From Streptomyces cynarae (GTDB lineage: Bacteria > Actinomycetota > Actinomycetes > Streptomycetales > Streptomycetaceae): a stretch of 64,000 bases of DNA. Location: positions 8,400,001 through 8,464,000 of the forward strand of contig NZ_CP106793.1 in the NCBI RefSeq assembly GCF_025642135.1, written 5' to 3'. Positions 43,473-53,160 of this stretch are shown here, in pieces. The notes under the pieces were generated by a model, which had not been told where the DNA came from, did no database searches, and worked only from the letters and a program-made list of their open reading frames with translations. A program made the translations under genes and the position numbers. Numbering within the stretch: position 1 is the stretch's first letter; each line of letters opens with the position of its first letter.

Positions 43473-43978
43473 GGATGACTCCTTGTCGATGGTGGTGACC
43501 GGCCGATGTGCCCGATGCCGCAACGGGCGCGATACCGACGGGGCGGGCGAGCGGATCACCAGGGGCATGAGAGGTCCGGGGAGACGGGTCGTGAGAGGGG
43601 CCGGGACGGCCGGTGTCTCGTACCGGGAACGCCGCCGCAGGGGACCCTTCGATGGTTCCGGGCCGACGGAGAACCGCCGGCGCCGAAGAAAAGGTAGGGA
43701 CGGACGGCACAGGCGTTTTGCCTGTCCGTGCACGAGGTCTGACCTGTCCGCGTCTGTCGGGCCCGGACGCCCACCTCGCCGTCGTCCGCGGTATCAGGAT
43801 GTACGTGGCCGATGCGGCCCACGTCCCCAGCAGGACACGGACCTGCTAGTCGCCTGCCCCACCAGGCGCTGAGCCGAGGCACGGCGCGGGCTGAGCGTGT
43901 CGTGCGGGGCGGATGGATACCGTGAGGTTCCCGGCCAGTGATCAACTGCCGAGCGTTTCCCCGAGAAGGGAGTTTCCG
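43473..43978. other. Intergenic region between hydrolase and NmrA-like genes
   Basis: About 500 bases between divergent genes. No gene is supported. A short hairpin (ACAGGC / GCCTGT) is near 43710-43725, and both promoters must lie here. GAGAAGGGAG at the right end is the ribosome binding site for the next gene. Confidence 0.45.
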
Positions 43979-44830
43979 ATGGTCGACGAGCCGATCCTGG
44001 TGCTTGCCGCGACCGGTGGCCAGGGCAGGGCGGTGACCGAGGCCCTGCTCGCCCGAGGGGCGGGGGTCCGGGCACTGGTTCGGGATCCCGCGCGCGGCGC
44101 CGCGCGGGAACTGGCCGACCGGGGCGCCGAAGTCGTGGCGGGGTCCCTGAGCGACCGTGTGTCACTCGCCGCGGCCATGCGCGGGGTGGCCGCGGTGTTC
44201 GCGTTCACCACTCCCTTCGAGGCCGGTCCGGAGGCCGAGGTGGCCCAGGGGCGGGCGATCCTGGCCGCCGCGCACGAGCAGCGCGTGCCGCATCTCGTGT
44301 TCAGCTCGGTGGCCGGGGCGGACCAGGAGAGCGGGGTGCCGCACTTCGACAGCAAGGCGCGCATCGAGGCCGAGCTGGTTTCGGGAGACGTGCCGTACAC
44401 GATCCTCGGGCCGACATACTTCTACGACAACGCGCTGGGCGGAGCCGAGCGGATCCTCGGCGGGGCGCTCGACCTGCCGCTGCCGTCCGACCGGCCGTTG
44501 CAGCAGCTCGACCGCGCCGACCTCGGTGCCTTCGCGGCCGAAGTGCTGCTGAACCCCGGTCCGTACGCAGGGCACCGCATCGAGCTGGCCAGTGACGCCC
44601 CGACGCCCGCCGACATGGCGGCCGCGCTCGGTACGGCTCTGGGACGCCAAGTCCGCCATGTGCCGGTACCGCTGGCTGCGGTGGGCGATCCGGACATGCA
44701 CGCGATGTGGACGTTCCTGAACGGGCCCGGCTACCAGGTCGACATCCCCGCCCTGCATGACGCCCATCCCGGCATCTCCTGGACCGGCTTCACCGACTGG
44801 GCGCGCCGCACGTTCGCGGGCGCCCGCTGA
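43979..44830 (+). CDS. NmrA/atypical SDR NAD(P)-binding protein
   Basis: 283 aa. The N-terminal ILVLAATGGQGRAVTEALL is an NmrA-type Rossmann motif (ATGGQG). The middle LVFSSVAGADQESGVPHFDSK and late PYTILGPTYFYDN are usual in NmrA-like quinone reductases or redox sensors. Lacks the YxxxK catalytic pair, so it may bind NAD(P)H for sensing. ATG 43979 has AAGGGAG before it. Confidence 0.85.
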   Translation: MVDEPILVLAATGGQGRAVTEALLARGAGVRALVRDPARGAARELADRGAEVVAGSLSDRVSLAAAMRGVAAVFAFTTPFEAGPEAEVAQGRAILAAAHEQRVPHLVFSSVAGADQESGVPHFDSKARIEAELVSGDVPYTILGPTYFYDNALGGAERILGGALDLPLPSDRPLQQLDRADLGAFAAEVLLNPGPYAGHRIELASDAPTPADMAAALGTALGRQVRHVPVPLAAVGDPDMHAMWTFLNGPGYQVDIPALHDAHPGISWTGFTDWARRTFAGAR

Positions 44831-45002
44831 GGGCACCCCGCACGCTCACAGATCACGAAGTATGCCGTGATGTCTTTCATGGTTGAATGACCGTCCGATG
44901 CCCGGACCGGGACCTACGGGCCAGGTACCGGAGCGGGTCCGGGGCCGGATGGGGGAGCGGCACGGGCGTCGCGGTGGTGAAGAGGGCGGGGTAACCGAGG
45001 TC

Positions 45003-47891
45003 ATGAGCGGTGCGGGCATGCCCGGTGACCGTGCGGCCGAACCGGTCCTGGCCGGACGGGACACCCATGTCGCGGTCATCCGCGCGGCCCTAACTGATAT
45101 CGCCTCCACCGGGACGTCGGTGCTCCTGCGCGGCGATCCCGGCATGGGGAAGACCGCGCTGCTGAAGGTGGCCGAGGCCGAGGCCCGTCGCGCCGGTCTG
45201 CGCGTCCTGCGGATGACCGGCGCCGAAGCGGAGTGCGGGTTGCCGTTCGCCGCCCTGCACCAGGTGCTCTGGCCGCTGCTCGACGACGTGCAGGCTCTCG
45301 CGGAGGAGCAGCGCGACGCACTGGAACGGGCGTTGGGCGTACGCGAGGGCGCACCCCCCGAGGGGTTCACGGTGGCGGGCGCCGCCCTCTCCCTGCTCGC
45401 CCACGCCGCCGCCCGCCGACCCGTCGTCGTACTTCTGGACGACCTGCAGTGGGCCGACCCGTCCAGCACCGCCGTGTTCGGGTACATCCAGCGGAATCTC
45501 GCTCCCCTGCCCGTCGTCGTCATCGGGGCGAGGCGGCACCTGACGGCCGTGGCCCGGAGGGATCCGGTCCCGGCCTGGGAGGAAGGGAACGACACCGAGG
45601 GGTTGCCGGGCCGGGTGCTCGGCCTGGAGCCGCTGGACGAGCGGCAGGCCGAACTGCTGCTGAGCACCCTCCACCCGCACCTGCCCGACCAGGCGCGCCG
45701 CCGCGTGCTGCGCGCCGCGGGGGGCAACCCGCTCGCGCTGAACGAACTTCCGGTGCACATGCGGACGGCGGCCGCGGCCGGCCCCGCCCATCTGGCAGAC
45801 CCACGGGCAACCGGCGTCACCGAGCTGTTCGACGAACTGCCCCTGGGCGAGCGCCTCGGGCGCCTGTACGAGGACAGGGTGCGCGCCCTGCCGGACGGCA
45901 CCCGGCGTCTGCTGCTGGTGGTGGCACTGGGCGGCTCGTTCGCGCAGAGCGTCCGCCTGCTGCGCGGCCTGGCGGACCGGGCGGCGGGAACGTCCTGGAC
46001 GGAGGTCCGGGACCAGATGCATGCCTCCGGCCTGGCCCACGCCGAGCCGGCGTCGGACCGCGTGGCCTTCCACCATCCGCTGGTGCGTGCCTGCCTGGTG
46101 CACCTCGCCTCGCCGGCCGAACGCCGGGCGGCCCACCGGCTGATCGCGGACGCCCTCCCCGTGCGGAGCCCGCGGCGGATCATGCACTTGGCGGCCGCCG
46201 CCATCGGCACCGACGGCGAGCTGGCCGCGCTGGTGCACGCGGAGGCCGACGCCATGGCCGCCCAGGGCGGACCCGCCGAGGCGGCGGGAATGATGGCACG
46301 CGCGGCGGGTCTCAGCCCGGACGCGGAGAGCCGGACGGTGCGACTCGTCACCGCCGCGGCGATGGCGGCACGCGGCGGACGGCTGCACCTGGCGGCGGAA
46401 CTCGTCGCCGAGGCCGAGACCGAGGCCCGCCCGGGGAGGCCCGAACCCGCCGACCTGTACGCGTTCGCCGTCGCCTGCACCCGGCTCCAGTTGGACGCCG
46501 ACCCGGCACCGGCGATCGAATTGCTGCCCGAGGTCCTGGACCGGCCGGCCGCGGTTGTTGCCAGGCAGCAACGCGCGGCCCTGCTCGAACCGCTGCTCTT
46601 CCTGCTCCTGGTCGTCGCCGTGCACACCGGGGACGAGCGGGCGTGGGCCGCCTGTGAACTCCAGGTCGCGGACGCCTGCGAGCCGGCGGTGCTGTGCCGG
46701 CAGGCATGGTCCGGCCCCTCCCGCGCCGTCCACGACGTGCCGCGCCGGCTGCGCGCCGCGGTCGCGGCTCTGCCCGAGCACCGGGAGGCCTCCGCTGCCC
46801 GGCTCCTGCTGTGGGCGGCCGCCGCCGTCGACGCCGTCGGCGACGACGACGAGCTGTGGAGCCTCTTCGGGGGCCGGCACGCGTACGCCTCCCAGGCCTT
46901 CATCGACATCGTCCGCGCCCACGACGACTTCTTGCACGGCCGCTGGGACGCGTCCCTCGAGACCTCCCGCCGGGGCGCCGAGACCTCCGGTGCCTTCGGG
47001 TACGCGTTCAACGAGACGCTGTTCCAGCTGAACTCGGCGCAGGTCCTGGCCGCCCGTGGGGACCGCGCCGGTCTCGCCGCGCTGGAGACCGCCGTCGGGA
47101 CCTCGGCCCGCGAGCGGCGCCTGCGCCTCGTCACCGAGCGCCTGCAGGCGCTCAAGGTGGTGTGTGCGCTCGGCCATGGCCGGACCGACGAGGCATGGCA
47201 GCATGCGCAGAGCCTCACCCCGCCCGGGACCGTCCCGTCCCGCGCCCCCTGGTTCCATCTGTCGCTCGTCGACCGGGTGCAGGCCGCGGTCGACAACGGA
47301 CGGAGGGCGGAGGCCCGGCGCCACCTGCGGGCGGTGGATGCGGCCGGAATCGCCCGCACGTCCCCCCACCACGGCTTCCTGGTCGCGGTCGCCGAAGCCC
47401 TCGCCGCCGACGACGAGGAGGCGGAGCAGCGGTTCGAGGCCGTGTACGCCCTCCCGGGCGCCGACACATGGCCCTTTCCGCTCGCCCGGGCCCGTCTGGC
47501 GCACGGCGCGTGGCTCCGGCGACAGGGCCGACCCGGGCCCGCCGCGGCTCACTGCGAGGCCGCGCTCGGCGCCTTCACCCGCCTCGGTGCCACACCCTGG
47601 GCCGCACAGGCGTCCCGGGAGCTCGACGCGGTGAACGGGAGCAGCCGAACGCCCGGCGACGGAACCGCACACCACCCCCTGCTGTCCGCGCGGGAGCTGA
47701 GGATCGCCGAACTGGCCGCCGAGGGCCTGACCAACCGTCAGATCGCCGAGCGGCTCGGTCTGTCACCGCGTACGGTCGGCACCCATCTGTACAAGATCTT
47801 CCCCAAGCTGGGCGTCACGACTCGTGCAGGAGTGGCCCGTGCGCTGGAGGAGACCCGGGAAGCGCCCTGGCCAGGGCCGCGCGCGAGGTGA
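45003..47891 (+). CDS. LAL-type LuxR-family transcriptional regulator
   Basis: About 962 aa. Near the N-terminus is an ATPase: Walker A GDPGMGKTALL, Walker B VVVLLDDLQWAD. A long helical repeat region follows, and a C-terminal LuxR HTH (ELRIAELAAEGLTNRQIAERL, then SPRTVGTHLYKIFPKLGV). Large LAL activators often control antibiotic or sugar genes. Upstream in-frame starts (TTG 44883, ATG 44949) are possible. Its last 77 bases overlap, tail to tail, the end of a second LAL gene on the minus strand. The overlap is discussed as a finding. Confidence 0.9.
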   Translation: MSGAGMPGDRAAEPVLAGRDTHVAVIRAALTDIASTGTSVLLRGDPGMGKTALLKVAEAEARRAGLRVLRMTGAEAECGLPFAALHQVLWPLLDDVQALAEEQRDALERALGVREGAPPEGFTVAGAALSLLAHAAARRPVVVLLDDLQWADPSSTAVFGYIQRNLAPLPVVVIGARRHLTAVARRDPVPAWEEGNDTEGLPGRVLGLEPLDERQAELLLSTLHPHLPDQARRRVLRAAGGNPLALNELPVHMRTAAAAGPAHLADPRATGVTELFDELPLGERLGRLYEDRVRALPDGTRRLLLVVALGGSFAQSVRLLRGLADRAAGTSWTEVRDQMHASGLAHAEPASDRVAFHHPLVRACLVHLASPAERRAAHRLIADALPVRSPRRIMHLAAAAIGTDGELAALVHAEADAMAAQGGPAEAAGMMARAAGLSPDAESRTVRLVTAAAMAARGGRLHLAAELVAEAETEARPGRPEPADLYAFAVACTRLQLDADPAPAIELLPEVLDRPAAVVARQQRAALLEPLLFLLLVVAVHTGDERAWAACELQVADACEPAVLCRQAWSGPSRAVHDVPRRLRAAVAALPEHREASAARLLLWAAAAVDAVGDDDELWSLFGGRHAYASQAFIDIVRAHDDFLHGRWDASLETSRRGAETSGAFGYAFNETLFQLNSAQVLAARGDRAGLAALETAVGTSARERRLRLVTERLQALKVVCALGHGRTDEAWQHAQSLTPPGTVPSRAPWFHLSLVDRVQAAVDNGRRAEARRHLRAVDAAGIARTSPHHGFLVAVAEALAADDEEAEQRFEAVYALPGADTWPFPLARARLAHGAWLRRQGRPGPAAAHCEAALGAFTRLGATPWAAQASRELDAVNGSSRTPGDGTAHHPLLSARELRIAELAAEGLTNRQIAERLGLSPRTVGTHLYKIFPKLGVTTRAGVARALEETREAPWPGPRAR

Positions 47892-47982
47892 TGCCGAGTT
47901 TGGGGAAGATCCGGTAGAGGTGCGCCCCGACCGTGCGGGGCGACAGGTGCAGGGCGGCGCCGACCTCCTTGTTCGTCAGGCC
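47724..47982. repeat. Inverted repeat formed by the convergent LuxR helices
   Basis: Arms 47724-47818 (plus gene) and 47888-47982 (minus gene, complement) encode the same HTH region of both regulators. The best core, 47795-47818 against 47888-47911, matches at 21 of 24 bases (GATCTTCCCCAA-type start). The loop is 69 bases. It lies across both stop codons, and an mRNA running through could fold on it. Confidence 0.75.
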
Positions 47983-50577
47983 GGTGGCGACCAGCCGGGC
48001 GATGCGCAGCTCCTGGGGCGTGAGCGCGTCGGCGTCGCTCTCCGCGGTCCGGGCGGAGCGGCGGACGGCACGCAGTTCGGCCCGGCACTGCTCCACCCAG
48101 GGGGCGGCCCGCAGCTCGCGGAAGGTGCGGAAGGCGGTGCGCAACAGCTCCTCCGCCTCGGCCCCGCGCCCCCGCCGCCCCAGCCAGGAACCGTGCGCCA
48201 GCCGCAGCCGAGCGAGCTCGAAGACCCATCGGCCGGCGCCCGGCACGGCGTAGGCCGCCGCGTAGGCCGCGTCCGCCGCATCGTCGTCGGCCGTCAGCGC
48301 GCTCGCCGCGGCCAGCAGGAAGGCGTGGTGGGCGGAGACGCCGTCCATCCGTGCTGCCCGCCCGGCCGCCACCCGGGCGAGCGCCTCCTCCCGCCGACCG
48401 CAGCGCAGGCTCGCGACCACGAAGTCGAAGAAGGGCAGGTGGAACCAGGCCGGTCCGCGCGGCAGGGAGCCGGGCGGCATCATGCGCCGCAGACGGTCGT
48501 ACGCCTCCTCGTGCCGGCCGTGCGCCAGGGCGACGAGGGCCTGAAGGTGGTCCAGACGGTCCGTGACGAAGCGCATCCGGGCCCGGGACGCGGCCGGCTC
48601 GATGCGCTCCCGCACCGCGCTCAGCCCCTGCTCGTCACCGCGGCCCGCGAGGAAGTGCGCGTGATAGAGCCTGAAGAGCAGGGCGTTGCAGTGGTAGCCG
48701 AGCTCCTCCGCGGTGTCGGCCTCGCGCGCACAGTCCTCGGCGGCATCCCAACGACCCCGCAGGAACGCCTGGTAGCACCGCGCCTTCGCGACGGACCCCG
48801 AAGTGGCGTAGGCGTGCTCCCCGCCGAAGAGCCGCAACAGGTTCGCGTCGGCACCGTCCACCGCCGACGCCGCCCACAGCAGCAGCCAGGCGTTGCCCGT
48901 GTCGCGCCCGGCCGCCCGGCGCGTCACCATGGCCCGCAGCTCCGCCTCCGCTCCCTGCGCCGTGCGCGGCGGGTCCGCCCAGGCGCGGTGGCACAGGCCT
49001 GCGGCGGGGGAGACGAGCTCCCGGTAGCGCTCCAGCGTCTCCCAGCCCCGGGGCTCGCCCGTGTACGCGGAGGCCAGCAGCAGCTTGAAGAACATCTGTT
49101 CCACGAGGTCGCCCGGGGCCGACGCGCCGGGCGCGGTGAGCGCGGCCATAGCCCCCGGCAGCAGTGAGAACGACGACGCGAAGTCGACGTGGTGGCTCTG
49201 GTCGACGTACACGACCGCATAGGCGAACAGCGGTGCGACATCCCTCGGCACCGGTCCCCGCTCGATCTCCTTCACCAGCCGCGCCGCGTACGCCAGGCGC
49301 CCGCCCCGGGCCGACATCACGGCCGCCCAGGTCAGCCGCCTCACTCGGTTCTCGGGGTCGACGCTGAGAGCCGCCGCGCGGTCGAGGAGCAGCGCCCCTT
49401 CCGCGTCGCCACCGCGCAGCGCGATGCGCGTGCCGGCCTTCTGGAGCCGCGCGGCGAGGAGTTCTGCCGGTCCCTCGGCGGCAGACGCCTCGTGCAGCAG
49501 CCGGCGCGGGTCGTCCTCGGGCAGGCGCTCCGCCAGCGTCCGATGGGCGGCCCGCAGCTCCGAGCGGGAGGCGGAGGCGATCACGGCGCTGCGCACCAGC
49601 GGATGCCGGAACACCAGCCGCCCGGTGTGGTCGAGGCGCGCCAGCCCGCCTGCCTCGATCGGCTCGAGGACCCCTTCCGTGCCGTGCTGACCCGGCGCCG
49701 GCTCCCGGATCACGCCGCTCCCGCCCGCCGGGCCGTCCAGGGCGGCGACCAGCAACGCCCTCGCCGCCTCCGCGGGGAGCGAGCGCAGCCGTCGTACGAA
49801 GAGCGCTTCCAGCCGCTGTCCGAGGGGCAACCGTTCCGGCAGCGGCACGACGCCCTCGCGGTGCTCCCGCGCCAGCTGGCCGGGCAACTCGGCCAGTGCC
49901 AGAGGGTTGCCCGCAGCCTCCTCCATCACCCGCTCGGCGGTGGCGGTCGCCAGCCCCGGATGCCAGCGCCGCAGCAGCGCACGGGAGTCGTCACCCGACA
50001 GCGCACCGAGATCCACCGGGTGCGCGGGCCATCCGTCCAGCGCCGAGCCGTCGGGGCGGCCGGCGCACACCATGACGGTCCGCAGGCCGGTGATCCGCTG
50101 GTGCAGGAACAGGAACACCGCGGCACTGGAGGAGTCCACCCAGTGCAGGTCGTCCACCAGCATCAGCACCGGACGGCGGCGCGCCTCCTCCGCGAGCAGA
50201 GCCAGCGCGGACGCGCCGACCATGAACCCGCCGGAGGGAAGTCCGTCCCGCAGTCCCAACGCCCCTTCCAGGGCCGCCCGTTGCGGCCGGGGCAGCGCCC
50301 GGGAGTTCTCCAGCAACGGCCGGAGCACCTGGTGCAGTGCCCCGAAGGCGATGCCGACCTCAGCCTCGCTCCCCGCCGCCCGCAGGACCGTGAAGCCACT
50401 GCCCTCGGCGCGTGCGGCCGTCCAGTCGAGCAACGCCGTCTTCCCGATGCCGGCGTCGCCGCGCAGCACCGTCGCCGAGCCGCCCGCCGCGGACCGGGCC
50501 CGCTCCAGGGACCGCTCCAGCAGCGCGCGCTCACGCCGCCTGCCGACCAGCGCCGTGTCGCCCGGACCCCTCTCCAC
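47815..50577 (-). CDS. LAL-type LuxR-family transcriptional regulator (paralogue)
   Basis: 920 aa. Walker A GDAGIGKTALLDW, Walker B VLMLVDDLHWVD, a long helical middle, and a C-terminal HTH (ELRIARLVATGLTNKEVGAAL, SPRTVGAHLYRIFPKLGI). GTG 50577 follows GAGGAGGGGGAG, a strong site. Sequence similarity to the neighbour at 45003 and their opposite orientation suggest a duplication with inversion. An AraC-type regulator is divergent from it. Confidence 0.92.
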   Translation of the reverse strand: MERGPGDTALVGRRRERALLERSLERARSAAGGSATVLRGDAGIGKTALLDWTAARAEGSGFTVLRAAGSEAEVGIAFGALHQVLRPLLENSRALPRPQRAALEGALGLRDGLPSGGFMVGASALALLAEEARRRPVLMLVDDLHWVDSSSAAVFLFLHQRITGLRTVMVCAGRPDGSALDGWPAHPVDLGALSGDDSRALLRRWHPGLATATAERVMEEAAGNPLALAELPGQLAREHREGVVPLPERLPLGQRLEALFVRRLRSLPAEAARALLVAALDGPAGGSGVIREPAPGQHGTEGVLEPIEAGGLARLDHTGRLVFRHPLVRSAVIASASRSELRAAHRTLAERLPEDDPRRLLHEASAAEGPAELLAARLQKAGTRIALRGGDAEGALLLDRAAALSVDPENRVRRLTWAAVMSARGGRLAYAARLVKEIERGPVPRDVAPLFAYAVVYVDQSHHVDFASSFSLLPGAMAALTAPGASAPGDLVEQMFFKLLLASAYTGEPRGWETLERYRELVSPAAGLCHRAWADPPRTAQGAEAELRAMVTRRAAGRDTGNAWLLLWAASAVDGADANLLRLFGGEHAYATSGSVAKARCYQAFLRGRWDAAEDCAREADTAEELGYHCNALLFRLYHAHFLAGRGDEQGLSAVRERIEPAASRARMRFVTDRLDHLQALVALAHGRHEEAYDRLRRMMPPGSLPRGPAWFHLPFFDFVVASLRCGRREEALARVAAGRAARMDGVSAHHAFLLAAASALTADDDAADAAYAAAYAVPGAGRWVFELARLRLAHGSWLGRRGRGAEAEELLRTAFRTFRELRAAPWVEQCRAELRAVRRSARTAESDADALTPQELRIARLVATGLTNKEVGAALHLSPRTVGAHLYRIFPKLGITSRAALARALPGSPPAHGPLLHES

Positions 50578-50789
50578 GGCTCCCCCTCCTCGCCCCCGGA
50601 CAGCATGGCACGGCGGTGTTGCCTCACAGCGCACGGTTGTTGTCCCCGTGGGAAGAGACGGCCCGCCCCACCGGTTTTTTGCACCGGACACGCCGAGGCT
50701 GAGGTCGTGGACTCGCGCCCGGTGCGAGGCCCCGACGCCGGAACCGACCCGGCACCCGTAGGAACGGAACGCTCGGACGAAGGGGCCCT

Positions 50790-51701
50790 ATGAGCCTGAC
50801 ACCCGCATCCGCCGGCACCGGCGGCACCCGCAGCACCCGCCGCGCCGACGGGCGTACAGCTCGCGCCCTCGGCTTCCTTCAGGTGCGTACCGTCCGGGGA
50901 GCGGCACAGACCTACGTCCACCTCCCCGACGACGGAGCTCCCGAACCCTGTCTGCTGCTGGGCCTCCACGCCTCCGGCCGGGCGACCCTCGTCCGTCGGG
51001 GAACCGCGGAGGCATGCGGGCCCGACGACCTGTTCGTCTGCGACGGAACCGAGCCGTTCACCCTCCACGAGGCGGAGGACTTCGCACTGCACCTGGTACG
51101 AATCCCTCGTCGCGCCCTGGCGCTCACCGACCACCAGGCACGGGTACTGAGCGACCGGGCCCCCTTCACCGACGGCGCGGTGGCGCCCCTGCTCGGGCCT
51201 CTCCTGCGGGAGCTCGTCGGCGCGCTGCCGGAGTACTCATCCCGCACGGCGCACCATCTGGCGGGCACCGTCGCGGAGTTGGTCACCCTGCTGGCCGTCG
51301 AGAACGCCGATGCCGGACCACACGATGAGCGGGAGGACCGCCGGTCCCTGATCCGGCAGGTGCGCGCCCACGTCGACACGAACCTGTGGGACCGGGAGCT
51401 GACGCCCGCCGGCGTCGCCGCGGCCCAGCACCTCTCGATCCGCTACCTCCACAAGCTCTTCGAAGGCCATGACAGCACGATCGGCCGGTGGATCCAGCAC
51501 CGCCGTCTGACGGAGGCACGGCGGGAACTGGCCCGGCCGGGGCGGAACGACACCACGGTGTCGGCGGTCGCCAGGCGCTGGGGGTTCGCGAGCGCCACAC
51601 ACTTCAGCCGCAGCTTCCGCGCGGCGTACGGGGTGTCGCCCAGCGACTGGCGGGACGACCGGACCCGGGTCTCCCGAGGGCGCGGGAACGCCGACGGTTG
51701 A
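50790..51701 (+). CDS. AraC-family transcriptional regulator
   Basis: 303 aa. N-terminal cupin-like sensing domain (CLLLGLHASGRATLVRRG, DLFVCDGTEPFTLHEAE) and a C-terminal pair of HTHs (LTPAGVAAAQHLSIRYLHKLFE and VSAVARRWGFASATHFSRSFRAAYGVSP). The AraC_binding_2 (NitR-like) type of N-terminus is likely. ATG 50790 follows GAAGGGG. Neighbouring AraC gene 51756 is a convergent paralogue. Confidence 0.92.
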   Translation: MSLTPASAGTGGTRSTRRADGRTARALGFLQVRTVRGAAQTYVHLPDDGAPEPCLLLGLHASGRATLVRRGTAEACGPDDLFVCDGTEPFTLHEAEDFALHLVRIPRRALALTDHQARVLSDRAPFTDGAVAPLLGPLLRELVGALPEYSSRTAHHLAGTVAELVTLLAVENADAGPHDEREDRRSLIRQVRAHVDTNLWDRELTPAGVAAAQHLSIRYLHKLFEGHDSTIGRWIQHRRLTEARRELARPGRNDTTVSAVARRWGFASATHFSRSFRAAYGVSPSDWRDDRTRVSRGRGNADG

Positions 51702-51732
51702 CCGGAGCCGGGGCGGACGGTCGCGGGCCGCA

Positions 51733-51750
51733 CGTCCCCGGCCTGGGACG
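51733..51750. terminator. Short hairpin between convergent AraC genes
   Basis: CGTCCC CGGCCT GGGACG: 6-base stem between genes ending at 51701 and 51756. Weak; may end either transcript. Confidence 0.4.
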
Positions 51751-51755
51751 GCCCG

Positions 51756-52811
51756 TCAGGAGGCCCGCGACGACCGGGCCGGGGCGGCGATCGCGCGGTC
51801 CGGTCCGCACTCACGAGCCGCGTCCCCATCGGCGGTCGCGGTCGTATCGGCCGCGGACGTGCCCGCCAGACGACGCCACTGCTGCGGCGAATGCCCGTGA
51901 ACGGCCTTGAAGGCACGGCTGAAGTGCGCCGCGTTGCGGAAGCCCCAGCGGGCCGCCACCACGGAGATGGACGGACTCACCCGTCCGCGCCGAGCGAGTT
52001 CCCGAGCACACTCCTCGACCCGCCGGCGCAGGATCAGCCTGCCCACGGTGACACCCTCGCCCTCGAAGAGGCGATGCAGATAGCGCACCGAGATCAGGTG
52101 CGCGCCGGCGATGCGCTCGGCCGACAGCTCGGGGTCGTCCAGATGCCGGTCGATGTACCGGCGGATGGTGACGACCAACTCGTGGCGCCCTGTCCGAGGC
52201 GTCTCCGCCTCCGCCTCCTCGGTCAGCTCGTCGACCAGGGCGGCCACCAACTCGGTCACGATGCCTCCGAACCCCTCTGCCACGGCGGGGGGCGTCCGTG
52301 CGGCGGACTCTTCCAGGTGCCGCAGGACGAGTGGCAGCAGCGCCGCCACTCCGCCCTTCGGTGTGAGGGCACGGGCGGTGACGGAGCGCAGGAGGGCCGA
52401 GGGGATGTGCAGTGCGTGAACGGGCACGCGGAAGAACAGCATCCGGGCGTGGTCCCGGTGCTCGACCGAGAAGGGCCGGCGCAGGTCGATGAGCGCCAGT
52501 TGCCCGCTCTCCACGTGGGCGCCCCGGCCGTCCTGGGCCAGGCGCACGGTCCCGTTCCGCGCGACCAGCAGGGCGACGGCCTCCGAGGCGTCCTGGGCGA
52601 TGGAGCGGGGCCCACGGCTGAGGCGGAGCTCCACGGCCTCACAGGCGACCAGGCGCACATAGCCGAAGTGGTGCAGGGTCACCGAGCCGCTCGCCGGGGC
52701 GTCCTGCCGGGTGTGCTCGAGGACCGGCGCGAGCCATCGCGAGACGGCGGCTCCCACATCGGTGGATGTGCCGGTCCCCGGCGAGGCGGGCGTCCCGGGT
52801 AGAGCGCTCAC
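51756..52811 (-). CDS. AraC-family transcriptional regulator (paralogue)
   Basis: 351 aa. A cupin-like N-terminal domain (LALIDLRRPFSVEHRDHARMLF) is followed by two HTHs (LSAERIAGAHLISVRYLHRLFE, ISVVAARWGFRNAAHFSRAFKAVHGHSP). GTG 52811 has AAGGGAG just upstream. Divergent from the alpha/beta hydrolase at 53161, so likely controls it and itself. Palindrome at 52922-52933 lies between the two. Confidence 0.92.
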   Translation of the reverse strand: MSALPGTPASPGTGTSTDVGAAVSRWLAPVLEHTRQDAPASGSVTLHHFGYVRLVACEAVELRLSRGPRSIAQDASEAVALLVARNGTVRLAQDGRGAHVESGQLALIDLRRPFSVEHRDHARMLFFRVPVHALHIPSALLRSVTARALTPKGGVAALLPLVLRHLEESAARTPPAVAEGFGGIVTELVAALVDELTEEAEAETPRTGRHELVVTIRRYIDRHLDDPELSAERIAGAHLISVRYLHRLFEGEGVTVGRLILRRRVEECARELARRGRVSPSISVVAARWGFRNAAHFSRAFKAVHGHSPQQWRRLAGTSAADTTATADGDAARECGPDRAIAAPARSSRAS

Positions 52812-53160
52812 GACGACTCCCTTCAGCCGTCCCGGAATCGGTGTGCGGTGCGCGGGAGGAGACGGCCGCCGATTCCACGCCCCGTCCGGCAAGTCTCAGA
52901 GGGTGACCGGGGGAGTCGGTAAGTCATATGACTGCACTTCGTTCGTGCGCGGGGAGGAAGGACCGGACGGCACCCGAAGTGTGCACGCAGCGGCACGGGT
53001 CAGTGCGGTCGTCCCTCCCGGATGCCGACAACGTTGGCCTAGGGTGTGTCCCGCGTGCCGGTACAGCCGCTTCCGGCACCGAGCGCCTGCCTGCCCGGCC
53101 GTGGGTGCGGAGCCGCTCCGAGCACGGCACCCGATTCGCACCCCCCACGCAGGAGTTCCC
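52812..53160. promoter_or_regulatory. Divergent regulatory region with a perfect 12-base palindrome
   Basis: 349 bases between the AraC regulator and the hydrolase. AGTCATATGACT (52922-52933) is a perfect palindrome, unusual in high-GC DNA, placed 111 bases upstream of the AraC start and about 228 bases before the hydrolase start. It is a candidate operator. No gene is supported inside. Confidence 0.5.

Noticed and set aside
43700..43730. Terminator or attenuator hairpin before the NmrA-like gene
   Set aside because: Only about six continuous pairs with mismatches beyond; too weak to call.
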